NCBI GenBank assembly: GCA_035048485.1
Contig: CM068589.1
Location: 8,224,024-8,288,023 of the forward strand
Length of the DNA: 64,000 nucleotides
DNA from: Pteria penguin
Taxonomy: Eukaryota; Mollusca; Bivalvia; Pterioida; Pteriidae
Direction of reading: 5' to 3'
Shown here: one piece after another, positions 20,953 to 32,505 of the stretch
How the letters are laid out: each line of letters begins with the position of its first letter
How positions within the stretch are numbered: the stretch's first letter is position 1
Program-made: the position numbers and the translations under genes
Notes under the pieces: model-generated
What the model saw: only the letters and a program-made list of their open reading frames with translations
Told to the model about the DNA's origin: nothing
Databases searched by the model: none

Positions 20953-22461
20953 AGAGTTAAATGTGAGGCAGAAAAGAGAAAATGTCCAAAGAAGCTCACT
21001 GAATCAGAAAGTTGAATTAACTGTTGGTTCACACGATATAGTGCTAAAGTATTATTGTACTTCTCTACTGAGTTATGAGATATGCAGATTATCTCAGTAG
21101 GCAGCAGTCAGTAATGCTTCTTTGTTGTGTCAAAATTCTCATCACCTTCCACCAAACATTTTTCATTTGATTAAGTGAAGGTTATTAAAAGAAAATTTAG
21201 GAAACATTTAAAGAATAATTTATATAAAAATTCAGCAACTGACTTACTACAAGTTTGTTCAAGGTTATGTCACAAAACAGGTTATAGTATATTTTCAAAT
21301 GTTGCAACTTGCACAAGTGTCATTTTAATGTTTACAGTTGCCGGAGGATTCCTGTGACATGACACATGTGACATGTTCCATTTCAAATGTATATTATTGT
21401 TCTTTGAGATTATTTCAATTATTTCTTTGGTCAGAGGATATGCACAAATATTTTTTTCAATCACACAAAATTTAATGAGATAAACACAATCTGAACCTGA
21501 TTTTATGGATTCTGTTGTATGGAAAGATGTGCTATATTGAATTACAGTATTAAGGATATATCTTAATATGTCATTCACATGTTTAACAGAAAATGACAAA
21601 GCAGGTGTAATGTATTGGTTGTTCTGTCTTTTGTGCATCCAGCTATTGCTTATAGATAAGCGATTATGTCAATTTTCATAAAATTGCGGTGTGACACCTT
21701 AGTACAAAGTCCTATATTTTCATGAATAAAGGGAGTTGAAGTCTACTATTTCATATTGTTGTTTTTATCATATCAAAGGATTGTAAAGATGGAAAAAATC
21801 TTATTTTGTCCCCCAAAACTCAATAAACCTGGTTTTCTGGTGGCTGCTCACATATTATAAAATATGTAAAAAAATTAAGTGTAGATGGCATCATGCAAAA
21901 GGGGTACTGTCTATGCATGCATTACAGTACTTGCAAGCTATAATACAGTATGCATAAATAGTTGTTGCGAATTGTTGACACACTTTTAAGGATATTTTTA
22001 TTGTGTATTTTACCACCCTTGGGGTGAAAATGTTATTCTCGCCATGAAATTCCTTAGGGAATGCTGTTGTAAATTTTGTACTCTATTCCTCACGTCCAAA
22101 TTTAAGCTTCCTTCCCGGGGAAAGACTACATCTCTCCATTACATACCAAACATCTCTCTGATAAACAATGGCAAAAATATAAAGAAAATTCTCTGTACAT
22201 TTCACAATATAGTACAGTCTGTCATTTAAATATGTCATTGTGAAGAATTTGAATGTAAAAATAATCACAGCTATTTATGTAATTTTAGACCTGAAATGTT
22301 AAGAGGCTGATTCAAGGTTTGGGCAATATGTAAAGTAAATGATGCCCTCTTTTGACAAAATTCTTCTTTATACCATCTGAATAGGTTGATGGAATGATAT
22401 CGAAGGATGTTTCAAAAACAGCTGTATAGTCTTGGTTCCATTCCAAAATCAGGATTTTAAG
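20953..22461. other. Non-coding stretch before the LTR element
   Basis: About 1.5 kb of AT-rich sequence with only short chance ORFs and a dinucleotide-poor composition. No recognised repeats or genes. Confidence 0.5.
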
Positions 22462-23127
22462 TGTAAGATAGTCATCTTATACCCCTACCTGGATCCGCCT
22501 CGTAACGTGACAGTAAACGGTAAACGGACAGACTGTTTATCTGAACACTGGAACTATGACGTTGTATTCTAACCTATTTATTGAACTTTTCACCGGGGTC
22601 ATCTCTACTTAGAGGGACATGAAAAACTTATCAAAATCCAAAAACTATACATGGAACTTTTAACCGAAGTCACCGCCACCTAGAGGGACTAGATAGCTTA
22701 TAATTTAATAGATTTGTACTATTGTAGTAATATTAAATGTCATTTCAAACCACGAAAGCTAATAGATTTGTACTACTGTGGTAATAATAAATGTCGTCTC
22801 AAATTAAGCACCGCTCGTAAATAGAGCGGGGATTTCGTATAAAAGATCAAGCGGTCGTTAGGCCGATCAGATCCCGACTTGGACCCAAACTGCGGCACTT
22901 CTATTGGCTCTATTTATTATCACATATCTACAGATAAAACTTCTTGTTGTAATTTGTAAATTTACTTATTTCTTTAATTATAATTTAGAGCTGTTTAATT
23001 GATATTTGGTTTTGATTATTAAAAGTTAATCTATGAGATTAATTGTTAGTTAACTTCACTTTTTAGTTGTTTCTTTTAACAAATGTTTAACCATTAGACT
23101 CTTTAAAGAACCGTGTGTTATCTAACA
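22462..23127 (+). repeat. 5' LTR of the Gypsy-like element
   Basis: It begins TG and ends CA and aligns along its length with 29934-30939. An internal duplication of about 50-60 bp is present in both LTRs ('AATAGATTTGTACTATTGTA' at 22709 and 'AATAGATTTGTACTACTGTG' at 22761). 'AATAGAGCGGGGATTTCGTA TAAAAGATC' around 22818-22846 contains a TATA-like box and is a candidate promoter. No primer-binding site was identified just downstream. Confidence 0.85.
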
Positions 23128-23221
23128 TACAAACTTGTTATTTGTGCTGCCTTAGACTTGGATAGGACTCTGATTGTTGACTTTGTGTTTCCCTTAATAT
23201 TATTTCTTATAATTGAAGAAA

Positions 23222-24102
23222 ATGGCAGAGGTACAAGGATTAATTAACGCATTAGGTAATCAAATGCAGGGAAGTCAACATGGGTTATAAATAAGGGCCA
23301 CATAAGATGGGAAATAGAAACATATAGAGGGGAGAAATCAAAGTTTCGCGAGTAGATAAAGGACATTGGAAAATATGCCACTATCAATAATTTAGAAGAC
23401 TCAGAAATGTTAAGGCTCGCATATCAAACGACAAATGATTTTATTGGGAAGGTGTTTAGGAGACAGGGATATACGTGGAATAGACTTAAATGCGAATTAG
23501 CTGGTAGGTTGGCGACGCTTAGTGACAAGCAACATGCACAGGTCTTGTTACGAAATTTAGAACAAAGAAAAAATGAAGAGTTGGCCGCTTTTTGCGATCG
23601 GATAATGGAACTTGCGGAGATCGCATATGAAGATTTCACGGAGATTGGAACTCGCGAGAATGTGGTCAGTTTTTTCACGGACAGGTTGCTATACGACTAT
23701 TTGAAAGTTAAGGTCATGAGAGTGAACCCACGGGACTTCCAACAGGCTATAATTGTAGCCATGACGGAAGAAAATTTCCGTAAACGGGTCAGTTTAAAGA
23801 CCGGGAACCCGCACTTTAGTAAAGACAATTTCCCGATAAATAAAGAAGGTCAAGTTCCTATGGAAATTGATAATTCTCGACCCCAGCGAAGGTCAAATAC
23901 TTGGTGCTCTTATTGTAAACGTAGCAATCACAATACGGCGAATTGTCGCCGTAAACGCAGAGTAAACGAAGTCTCTAATTCAAGCAAGAATAATAAAGGG
24001 ACTCGGAACCCACGTGCAGAGTATGTGTGCTATTTCTTCAAAAAGAAAGGTCACATCAAGCGTGATTGTTTTGCCTATCTAAATCAACAGGGAAACGAGT
24101 AG
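23222..24102 (+). pseudogene. Gag polyprotein of the Gypsy-like element
   Basis: The likely start is the ATG at 23222 ('MAEVQGLINALGNQMQ'). A frameshift follows at about 23285, a TAG near 23353, and then a long frame 23407-24102. This frame holds a capsid-like helical region ('TWNRLKCELAGRLATLSDKQ', 'NEELAAFCDRIMELAEIAYE') and two zinc knuckles. The first, 'CSYCKRSNHNTANC', is an intact CX2CX4HX4C. The second ('CYFFKKKGHIKRDC') has lost its second Cys, replaced by Phe. The knuckles bind genomic RNA during particle assembly in related elements. Confidence 0.82.
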
Positions 24103-24125
24103 ACGTCCCTTCTGTAAGGACCAAA

Positions 24126-24602
24126 GGGGGAGGAGGAGGCTTAAAAAGAAGGTCAGAAAAAGACGGGTAATTAATTTGGCTGGTAGTCCAAACTCATGTT
24201 TAAGTAAAATTGGAAAACAAAAATATAGGTCTTTAGTTGACACTGGTGCAGAAGTTTCTTTAATTCATAGGCGTGTTTTGAAGGGATCAAAGATCCACCA
24301 AAATTACCTAAACGTAGGATAGCGTTAAAATCAGTAAATGGGGGAAAATTAAAAAAAGATGGATTAATCATTTTAGTAATAATTATAGGAAGGGATAAAA
24401 TTGTTCAAGCATTCTATGCTACTCCAATCATGAATAGAAATGCTATATTAGGAATGCATTTTCTAACAATTCATGGTGCACGCATTTATTTTGATTTAGG
24501 CTCCATGCGCATTGGTAAAACTTATGTTCCTTTAGAGGATAATATTCATATCAGTAGTTTAGTACGTTTAAATAGGAAGGTTAAAATTAAGCCAAATAAT
24601 GT
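24126..24602 (+). pseudogene. Retroelement aspartic protease, broken
   Basis: A frame reaching 24290 contains the active-site triad in 'SLVDTGAEVSLIH' (D-T-G at 24239-24247). After a frameshift at about 24290 the flap and C-terminal part continue ('IALKSVNGGKLKKDG', 'NRNAILGMHFL' at about 24430-24466). A short PLE tail is inserted at 24606, just after the protease, and introduces a stop at 24625. Confidence 0.78.
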
Positions 24603-24605
24603 TAC

Positions 24606-24652
24606 TATGGTGACTTCTGTCACATAACTGAGCCAGTAACTCCTCTTTTTTC
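24606..24652 (+). repeat. Solo PLE family 1 tail inside the Gypsy pol
   Basis: About 47 bp ('ATGGTGACTTCTGTCACATA' through 'CCAGTAACTCCTC' plus T-run) are nearly identical to the 3' terminal tail of PLE copies A, B, C and E. Flanking pol coding sequence continues on both sides ('KIKPNN' before, 'IPIGEMVEIFPPD' after). I read it as a drastically 5'-truncated PLE insertion. Confidence 0.75.
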
Positions 24653-24663
24653 CTTCTATACGC

Positions 24664-25610
24664 ATGACAAAAACAAAACAATATATTCCTATTGGTGAAA
24701 TGGTTGAAATCTTTCCTCCTGACAAGGGTTTCATTGATTCATAACCTAACTGGGTGACACAGCCTTCCGTATTGACTCTGAACGATAGACGACACATACC
24801 TGTTATGTTAACAAACACGACTGGCAAAATGCTACAATTAAGGCGCGGAACTGTAGTCGGAAAAATTGAGACTGTAGGTGACAAGGTTAATGAAGTTTTT
24901 GAGGTCTACAACCAACTGACTTCCGACAAATTCGATTTAACGGACATTATTACGGACGACCAATTTCGTGAACAGATTAAACAATTAGTAAGTAAAAATA
25001 GAAACATTTTCGCACAGACAGACAGCGAATTAGGACGCACTAAGGCCGTAAAAATGACAATCGACACGGTTGACCACAAACCCATAAAATTAAGACCGTC
25101 TCGCGTGCCACTACAGCATTGAAAAACCGTCGATCGTGCAATAAACGAGATGCTAGATGCGGATATAATCACTCGTTGTATTCCTGGGCTTTTCCGTTAG
25201 TGATAGTATCGAAGAAGGACGGTTCTTCTCGCCTGTGCGTTGACTTTAGAAAACTGAATAAAATAACTAAACCAATTTCATACCCGCTCCCTTTGATAGA
25301 TGACATTTTGGCTCAATTAGGTGATGCTAAGTACTTCAGTAAATTATATCTAAAATCTGGGTATTGGCAGGTAGCCATGGACCCCAAGGATAAAGAGAAA
25401 ACAGCTTTCACTTGTCATAAAGGTTTGTTCCAGTTCAACGTTTTACCGTTTGGATTAATTGGAGGTCCCTGTGTATTTCAACGATTAATGTCAATAGTTT
25501 TAGAGGGATACGAAGACTTCAGCCTTGCGTATTTAGTTGATGTAATAATTGGTCAAAATCAGAAGAAAAACACCTATCTCACATTCAAAAAGTATTTGAC
25601 AGACTAAAAC
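24664..25610 (+). pseudogene. Gypsy reverse transcriptase, broken
   Basis: This begins with a linker to RT ('VLTLNDRRHIPVMLTNTTGK' at 24775), followed by 'DHKPIKLRPSRVP' before a frameshift at about 25118. The fingers and palm lie in 25119-25607: 'SKKDGSSRLCVDFRKLN' (25210-25260) and 'LPFGLIGGPCVFQRLM' (25444-25490). Two of the three catalytic Asp are gone. Motif A reads 'KLYLKSGYW' with Tyr at 25347-25349, and the YxDD box reads Y-L-V-D (Val at 25536-25538). A frameshift follows near 25560-25610. The enzyme is therefore dead by point mutation as well as by frameshift. Confidence 0.87.
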
Positions 25611-26331
25611 AACATAATTTGAAATTAAAACTGAAGAAATGTTCATTTTTTGAAAAGGAATCGGATTATTTGGGATTTGTTATAAACAAAAACGGAATCA
25701 AACCGGACCCGGAAAAGGTGAAGGCCATTCGAACTTTACCAGCTCCCGCTAATGTTAAGGAAGTCAGAAGTTTTATTGGCATGTGTAGTTATTACCGTAG
25801 ATTTATTCCAAATTTTTCAAAAATAGCCGAAACTTTGATAGCGTTAACCAGAAAATATTCACGTTTCAGTTGGGATTCGAACTGTCAGAAAGCATTTGAC
25901 TTTCTGAAGGAAATTTTAACAGTGGTTCCCTTATTAGCATATCCTGATGTAAACAAACAGTATACATGTATACTGACGCGAGTGACACGTGTACCGGTGC
26001 GTGTTTGGCACAGCCGTGTGCTGATTCGGCAGATGAGATCCCTAACGTAGTCAATGAGAAACCTTTTTATTACCTGAGACATAAACTTAGTCCTACTCAA
26101 TGTAAATGGTCAACGGTCGAGAAGGAGGCCTACGCTATCAATTACAGCTTCCAGCGTTTGGATACGTACTTACACAACGCGAAGTTTACGATCAAAACAG
26201 ACCATAAGCCGTTACAATACATCTTAGAAACATCTATGCAAAATAAAAAGATACAGTTATGGGCAATGAATTTAATGGCTAATGACTGTAATGTGGAGTA
26301 TATCTCTGGCTGAGATAATATTTGTGCGGAC
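25611..26331 (+). pseudogene. Gypsy RT connection and RNase H
   Basis: The frame 25619-26050 holds the RT thumb/connection ('GIKPDPEKVKAIRTLPAPAN', 'VRSFIGMCSYYRRFIPNFSK', 'SRFSWDSNCQKAFDFLKEIL'). RNase H begins in the other frame at 25966 ('MYTDASDTCTGACLAQ', with the first catalytic Asp in 'TDAS') and continues with 'WSTVEKEAYAINYSFQRLDT' (catalytic Glu) and 'TIKTDHKPLQYILETS' (third Asp) to a stop at 26311-26313. One frameshift falls at about 25965. Confidence 0.85.
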
Positions 26332-27690
26332 TTGCTATCGAGGATGCCTACGTACTGTAATTATACTCCACACGGAGATGTGAAGGTTACAGACATAGAC
26401 GTACAAAAGAATACATTTGAGGTAGGTGCTGTGAATTCGAACCACTTTGATCCTAGAGAGTTTGCAGGCTGCACAGTCAACGAAACTGACATAGAAAAAC
26501 CTAATGTATCGGAAGTACGAGACGTAAACATGGTACAGGAGCAAGACAAAGATGAGAGTGTTGCCAAGTTGAAGATTCAAATTAAACTTGGTGATGCTCT
26601 ATCACCAGACTTAAAGAGATATGTAGTCGATGATAATGTCTTGTATTTTGTTTCGAACCTTGATGATGATCCTGTTTTACGGTTGTACATTCCTTCTCAC
26701 ATGAGAGATCAGGTATTGAAGCAATATCATGATGATGTGGGCCATTTTGGTGTAGAAAGGTCATTTTTCAACATCAAGAGCAAATATTATTGGCCTGGGT
26801 TATATAAACACCTTAATGTATACATGAAGAAGTGTGTCACATGTCAAACAAGAAATTTGACAAAGGTCAAGGCTCCACTAATGGCTACGCCTGGGCCAAA
26901 GTTGCACTCGATCTGTCCGGACCTACATCGTTGTCGGGAAATAAATATATTGTCGCATTCGTCGACTTCTACTCAGGTTGTCCGGAAGCCTTTGCGGTAA
27001 AAGACAAAACGGCGGACACTATAGTTAATCTGATGATTAATGAAATATTTTCACGATACGGGTCAGTACTTCAATTAGTAACGGATAATGGGACGGAAAA
27101 AAATTAATCAGAAAATGAAGGACACTTTAGAGACCTTGAACATTCACCATGTAACAACGTCATTTTACCAACCTCAAGGCAATGCCAAGATGGAACGTTT
27201 TCATCGAACTTTACATGATGTAATGTCTAAACTGCTACGTGACGGACATTGAGTTTGGGACTTGTATCTGAATCAAACTCTGGCTGCTACTCGGTTCAGT
27301 ATTAGTGATTCTACTAAATTCTCTCCTTTCTTCCTCCTATATATCCGTGATATAGTTCTTCCACTTGATACCATACTAAAACCACGAAGAAAATATCTCG
27401 GTGAAGACGAATACAAGATCGTAATACAAATACAACACCAAGCCTTTAGTGCCGTCCACAGAAATTTGAAATAGGCTTAGAAGACACAAATCAAATATGC
27501 TGACCGTAATGCCAAGGACACACCCTTCAAAGTAGGAGACCCCGTATTTTATCGGAACTTGGACCGGAAAGACAAGTTTGATGTGAGATGGCGGCCACAT
27601 TTCCGCATCATTGAACAAACACCTCCGGTAAGTTTCAAGATAAAAAATCAGTTGACGGGAGGCATAACCAAGCTGAACAACTTCGAATGG
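26332..27690 (+). pseudogene. Gypsy integrase, broken
   Basis: The zinc-binding domain H-x-H...C-x2-C ('HDDVGHFGVERSFFNIKSKY', 'MKKCVTCQTRN', about 26729-26860) lies in the frame 26332-27000. The rve core continues in the frame beginning 26832: first Asp at 26910-26912 ('ALDLSGP'), second in 'VTDNGTE' at about 27081-27101, then a frameshift at 27105 and the Glu in 'NAKMERFHRTL' at 27193-27195. The C-terminal GPY/F-like domain ('KVGDPVFYRNLDRKDKF', 'WRPHFRIIEQTPPV') spans 27530-27640. A stop at 27250 (TGA) and further shifts break it. Confidence 0.84.
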
Positions 27691-28170
27691 CACATATAGA
27701 AGAATGGAAAGTACCCCAAGACGCGGCCGGAAACAGAATACGCCGTGCGCAATACGTGAAGCCACCGGAAGACGAATCTTCTGAGGCAAAGTCAATGGAT
27801 TAAAACCAAAGACTAGACCACGAAGGAACGTTAGCCCGTATGGCCGATCGGCTTCGGCAAGAGCGGGATAACTCCGAAGATGAAGACAATATTCCCCTCA
27901 AAGTGCTGAGAGATCACATACGGCAAAGACGGTCTCGTCAAGAAGAAAAAAAAGTGGAATTTGCCTCGTCGCCCGAAGAAGACGCCGCGACAAATGCCTG
28001 GGACGAGATGAACATGGAGGTAGACGCAATACAAACTCATGTCACATCCAAGATATAATTGCATAATTTCTAATTCGGCAACTAACCTTATTTGGTGTCT
28101 ACGGGGTGGTGGATAAGGGAATGTATTATCCTGAGCCGTATAAAATGTAATCAACAATTTGATTGATGTA
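27691..28170 (+). pseudogene. C-terminal tail of pol and spacer before env
   Basis: Continuing charged coding sequence includes the ORF 27840-28058 ('MADRLRQERDNSEDEDNIPL', rich in Glu/Arg). It has no recognised domain and is most likely the tail of the pol polyprotein, as in related elements where a disordered tail follows the integrase. Confidence 0.5.
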
Positions 28171-28929
28171 CCCTTAATTGCAGAATGGCCGCTGTAACAA
28201 TCATTAAAATTTTGTGGACTTTAAAACCTTATATTTCCAGAAAATCGTAGTAAACTTTGTATTTTGGCACTATTCACGAAGAATCGTATCAAAGCTGTAA
28301 AACTGTTATTTATCCTAATGCTTATCTACCTATGGCCAGGTATATCGCCGACGGATACTATGCCATTACGACGCGGAAACACATTGCATTCTCACAGGTC
28401 TGTAAGCATACGTCACAAACAAAATCACTCACTGTTAAAGCCCCTTTGGGAATCGTAATACTTAAACGATTTTGCTTTGCATCTAGTGAATCTATTTTAT
28501 TACCTGCGTTCTTTCATGAGGAAAGTTATTATAATATTTCAGGCCTTTTGGACAAGTTTGATTTGCAATTTAACATTTCAAAAATTCAATTCTGGGAACC
28601 TGATAGACTCTTTGTGCGCAATCTTCCCTTACTTGAGTTGCCAAAATCTCTAGAAACCATTAAGAAAATACCTGTGGATACATTTAAGACGTTAAATAAC
28701 CTTGAACCAATTGAAAAAGAATTTGTATTTCCTAATTGGGCTTATGCATTTATTGATTTTATATGGGGTTTTGTAATTGGGCTTTTTATTTATTTTTTTA
28801 TATTGTAAGTACAGATGTAAAAGTGAATTTTGGAGAGCCTGTTGTCGTAAGGGAAAGCACAAAAGTTCAACTGATTTAATTGAGAATAACGATGCGAAAA
28901 TTTATCTATCTTATGCTTTATCTAATTGA
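28171..28929 (+). pseudogene. Env-like protein with C-terminal membrane anchor (partial)
   Basis: The ORF 28257-28808 (183 codons) has a C-terminal hydrophobic segment rich in Phe/Ile (about 28739-28805). In a shifted frame this is followed by a Cys/Arg/Lys-rich stretch to about 28929 that looks like a cytoplasmic tail. Position between integrase and 3' LTR, plus this membrane-anchor topology, suggests the transmembrane part of an envelope-type glycoprotein. An upstream frame at 28264-28458 has a signal-peptide-like hydrophobic run. I see no clear furin site or fusion peptide, and the protein seems short, so much of the surface part may be lost. Confidence 0.55.
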
Positions 28930-29095
28930 GTGTATTAATAGATAAATCTAAAGCCAACAATAGGTTACCTAATGCCCCACCAATGCCATTAGAGCAACAG
29001 AGACAGGAAGTCAAGGATGGTCAAACCAAAAGTGCTATGTATCCAGTGCTGCAAGTTACGCCAGCCACGTCCTAAGAAACGGGATTAGTTTACAA

Positions 29096-29330
29096 GGGTC
29101 GAGAGCGAGACGACGCTCTTTGCCCAAAGAAGATTTAAACTATGAACTCGTGGTATAAACTGATGTAGGGTTGAGAGCGAGACGACGCTCTTTGCCCTAG
29201 AAGACTTAACTTTTGAAAGTGAACAATCGGTCGGGGATGAGACGACCTCCTTGCGGCTCTGCAGTTTTATGCTATTTCAAGTAAATCAACATTCAACATT
29301 CGGTTAGGGACGAGACGTCGTTCCTTGCCG
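29096..29330 (+). repeat. Array of four hairpins with conserved GAGACGA loop
   Basis: Four imperfect copies of a ~30 nt stem-loop start at 29096, 29166, 29229 and 29300 (spacing 70, 63 and 71 bp). Copies 1, 2 and 4 have clear stems, e.g. 'GAGAGCG' pairing with 'CGCTCTT' around the loop, and an outer GGG/CCC or CGG/CCG clamp. Stem sequences differ between copies, but the loop core 'GAGACG' and the 'TTGC' bulge on the 3' side are kept. They lie in the 3' non-coding region after env. Confidence 0.7.
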
Positions 29331-29634
29331 AAAATTCAAACTGCGTTTAGGGTAACAAACACAGTGCAGATCAACAACAGATTGGATGAAGAACCGCCAT
29401 GAAGAGGATCCATTTCCACTGCGGTGTACCAATTCGTTGTAGTTTTTTATAGAGGGGACTGTGCTAATGGGTCATAATAATACCCGTCCCCCTCAAAAGT
29501 ACATATAGTACTTTGTACATTGATTATATTGTGTATTAATCGTTTTATTTCTAATAATTGTGTGCACTTTTAGTTTCTTGATATATATGTATATAGACAA
29601 TGATTGAATTTCTCAAGCTGCCACGACACCAGCA

Positions 29635-29798
29635 GGCGTAGTGTAGTGGTTAAGCGCTTGGCTTACGGCGCCGACAATCCGGGTTCGATTCCCGGGTTGC
29701 GCCACTATGTTTAAGAGGTTAGTAACCTCCTGCTTCCATGTCGCGATATAACTGAAATATTGCTGAAAGCGACGTAAAACACCAATCAACCAACCAAC
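29635..29798 (+). repeat. tRNA-derived SINE, family 2, copy 1
   Basis: A tRNA-like head has box A 'TAGTGTAGTGGTTAAGCGCT' and box B 'GGTTCGATTCCCGGG'. The body and tail end in 'GCGACGTAAAACACCAATCA' plus an ACCA-rich end. It is flanked by 'GACACCAGCA' (29625-29634) and 'GGCACCAGCA' (29799-29808), a one-mismatch target duplication. It is inserted between the hairpin array and the polypurine tract of the Gypsy-like element. Confidence 0.85.
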
Positions 29799-29933
29799 GG
29801 CACCAGCAACCTTGGAGCCTACAGGGCCCGTCACTCCCTGGAGATGGGTATCGTAACATTATGAAGGACCAAATGTAGAACAAATTTTCCCATAGAAATC
29901 TACTCCGTACATTTCTAAAGGTTATGGGAGGAG

Positions 29934-30939
29934 TGTAAGATAGTCATCTTATACCGCCACCTGGATCCGCCTCGTAACGTGGATGTGATCCTGTAAACGG
30001 AGAGACTGTTTATCTGAACACTGGAACTATGACGTTGCATTCTAAACCTATTCATTGAACTTTTCACCGGAGTCATCTCTACTTAGAGGGACATGAAAAA
30101 CTTACAAACATCCAAAAACTATACATGGAACTTTTCACCGAAATCATCGCCACCTAGAGGGACTAGATAACTTATAATTTAATAGATTTGTACTATTGTT
30201 GTATTATTAAATGTCATTTCAAACCATGAAAACTAATAGATTTGTACTACTGTGGTAATAATAAATGTCGTCTCAAATTAAGTACCGCTCGTAAATAGAG
30301 AGGGGATTTTGTATAAAAGATACAGCGGTTGTTAGGCTGGTCAGATCCCGACTTGGACCTAAACTGCGGCACTCGACCATCACGTAAGAAACTTTGACTT
30401 GGTGATCTCGCTCTCTATTGGCTCTATTTATCACATCTCTACAGATAAAACTTATTGTTGTAATTTGTAAATTTACTTATTTCTTTAACTATGAATTATA
30501 GCTGTATAATTGATATTTGGTATAGACTGATTGATTAATTGATTGATTTTTGCTTTACGTCACACCACGAATATTTCGCGTATATGGTGACTGCATCTGC
30601 CTGATGCGGGGCATACAAATTTTGACCTTTGCAACGGACCCACCCGAAGCAGTGGGGGATCTTTAACGTGCCATGCATACCACGACACGGGGCCTCGGTT
30701 TTTACCGTCTCATCCGAAAGACAGAACACCGGCATGACCACAGCGGGACTCGAACCCCGGCCTCCCGATCAGGAGTCGGACGCGATACCACTAGGCCACG
30801 TCGGCTTGATATTTGGTTTAGATTGTTAAAAGTTAATCTATTTGTTGTTATTAATTGTTAGCTAACTTCACTTTTTAGTTGTTTCTTTTAACAAATGTTT
30901 AACCATCAGACTCTTTAAAGAACCGCGTGTTATCTAACA
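29934..30939 (+). repeat. 3' LTR of the Gypsy-like element (with SINE inside)
   Basis: This matches the 5' LTR but is about 340 bp longer, because it contains a SINE (30522-30805) and a small insertion near 30378-30412. The TG start and CA end are kept. Confidence 0.88.
30522..30805 (-). repeat. tRNA-derived SINE, family 1, copy in 3' LTR
   Basis: Minus strand. It has a tRNA-like head with box B 'GGTTCGAGTCCCGC', then the family body ('CTGTCTTTCGGATGAGAC', 'GGCACGTTAAAGATC', 'GGTCCGTTGCAAAGGTCAAA') and an AATC-repeat tail. The target duplication 'TTGATATTTGGT' is perfect (30510-30521 and 30806-30817), and the uninterrupted site is visible in the 5' LTR near 22999-23010. Insertion therefore followed formation of this LTR. 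Confidence 0.92.
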
Positions 30940-31079
30940 TTAGGTCATTTTGGAATTGGTAATTTTTGCTCATTTCTTTTAATTTCGCAAATGTAAGTTA
31001 ATCATTTGCCCAAATTTTATGTAATGTATGGGGTTTTAGGAAAATATTTTATATATGTAGTGTCCTTCCGTCCTTTGGT

Positions 31080-31414
31080 CATCATTTAATTTTTGCTCAT
31101 CAAATGTATCAAGGGAAGATGCAGGTCAAGTTCGAATATGTTTGTGGTCCGGTAATTATTGCCCTTAGACATAGAAAATGTCTTAAAGCAGTTTCCGCTC
31201 ATTTGCTTTTTGAACGTTTGGTGGATTAAATTGATATTAAGTATACAGATGTATCAAGGGAAGATGCAGGTCACATTTGAATATTGGTGTGGTCTGGTAA
31301 GTTTGACAGAATTATTGCCCTTGAATATAGAAAGTTTCTTAGCAATGACAATTTCCGCTTATTTTCTCGGTGAAAATTTGATGGATTAAATTGACATTGG
31401 GTGTATAGATCAAG
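31080..31414. repeat. Tandem repeat, two full ~150 bp units and a third cut by Academ
   Basis: Units share 'GTATCAAGGGAAGATGCAGG', 'ATTATTGCCCTT' and 'GGATTAAATTGA'. A third unit begins at about 31395 and is interrupted at 31414 by the element described next. Its remainder resumes at 37120 ('AATGGAAAATGCATGTCAAA', 'CCGGTAAACTTTAAATAATT'). Confidence 0.7.
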
Positions 31415-31430
31415 TAGTCCAGTCAGTCTA

Positions 31431-32505
31431 ACATTTTACCCAGAACACATTGCAACAGAAATTATTTTTTCACCATAACTCTCTGTCACCCCCTATATTT
31501 ATCATGTCAAAAGTATAAAAAAAATCTAATCAGGCAAAAGCTGTTTAATTTGTCATTAAAGTGTCGCGACTTTTACGCTCTTCGAGTTGACTTGCAGGCT
31601 GTCGTAAACTGAAGAGCTCCCCACAGTAAGATAACTCTAGTTTCATTTTTATAATATAAATGGACATTTTTAAAACTTGTTAAACATTGTAAATATTCAT
31701 CATTAATCATCAATGGTAAGAAAAAGAGAAAACCACTCATGAAATTCCGTTTCGCTTATTTTCCCATCCAACAAATTATTGGAAAATGCCACTGTCAGCA
31801 CATTTACATAACAATGTAGTTAATACAACGTAATTTGAACAAATTACCATGTGCATGTGGCGTGACTAGTAAAACAAAATAAACAACATAATTGACAATC
31901 ACCATTATGATAGCCGTATAAAAATATATAGCACAAATTCCTTCAAGGTATATCTTATTCACCACACAAATACACATTTTACTTTCACGTGTTACAATTT
32001 CAGTTATTAGCAAAGCGCAGCTCGACGGTCAGGTTTTTCAATGGAAAGTCATTGCAATCATCATTGTAATAAAACATAACATTGTAGCGCATTGTTTAAT
32101 TAAACAGCTACAGTGGCGTAATTAAGCTAAGGAAAGAAGGATTACGGGGCACAGACTTCCAGAAGTTGGAAAATGAAAAAAAAAAAAAAGAAAATATAAG
32201 TGTGGTGGGGTTGAAAGGGGGGGGGGGGGTGGGTGGGTTTCAGGATTATGGGATTTGATAACTAGGTATTTTCTTTTAAGTTGTTATGTCCACTATCAAT
32301 AACAAAACAGTAATCTCAAATGCTTTATTTATTTCTAAATATAATTGTATATGATGAAAAGGGGTTGTTACACAATCACTCGACTTTGAAATGGAAGGGG
32401 GGAGGGGGTCACCCCTTTATTTTCTTCTACGCTTTTATCTTTATTAAACTTAAATTCAGTCAGTATATTTATGACATCATATTTCTGTATAGCAGGTAAA
32501 GTAAC
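31431..32505. other. 5' non-coding region of the Academ-type element
   Basis: About 1 kb without a gene. An A-rich run near 32174-32188 and a G-run near 32216-32229 are low-complexity. A T-rich stretch precedes the ATG at 32506. Confidence 0.5.

Larger units (their letters stand above)
22462..30939 (+). mobile_element. Gypsy-like LTR retrotransposon with env-like ORF
   Basis: Paired direct LTRs (22462-23127 and 29934-30939) start with 'TGTAAGATAGTCATCTTATA' and end with 'TTATCTAACA'. They flank gag, protease, RT, RNase H, integrase and an env-like ORF in Gypsy/retroviral order. A purine-rich tract ('AAAGGTTATGGGAGGAG', 29917-29933) abuts the 3' LTR. Flanking 'TTAAG' (22457-22461) and 'TTAGG' (30940-30944) match at four of five positions and may be the target duplication. 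All genes carry stops or frameshifts. The element later received two SINEs and a short PLE tail. Confidence 0.9.

Noticed and set aside
29637..29704. tRNA gene on the plus strand
   Set aside because: It is the head of SINE family 2. A second full copy at 36229-36405 has the same body and its own target duplication.
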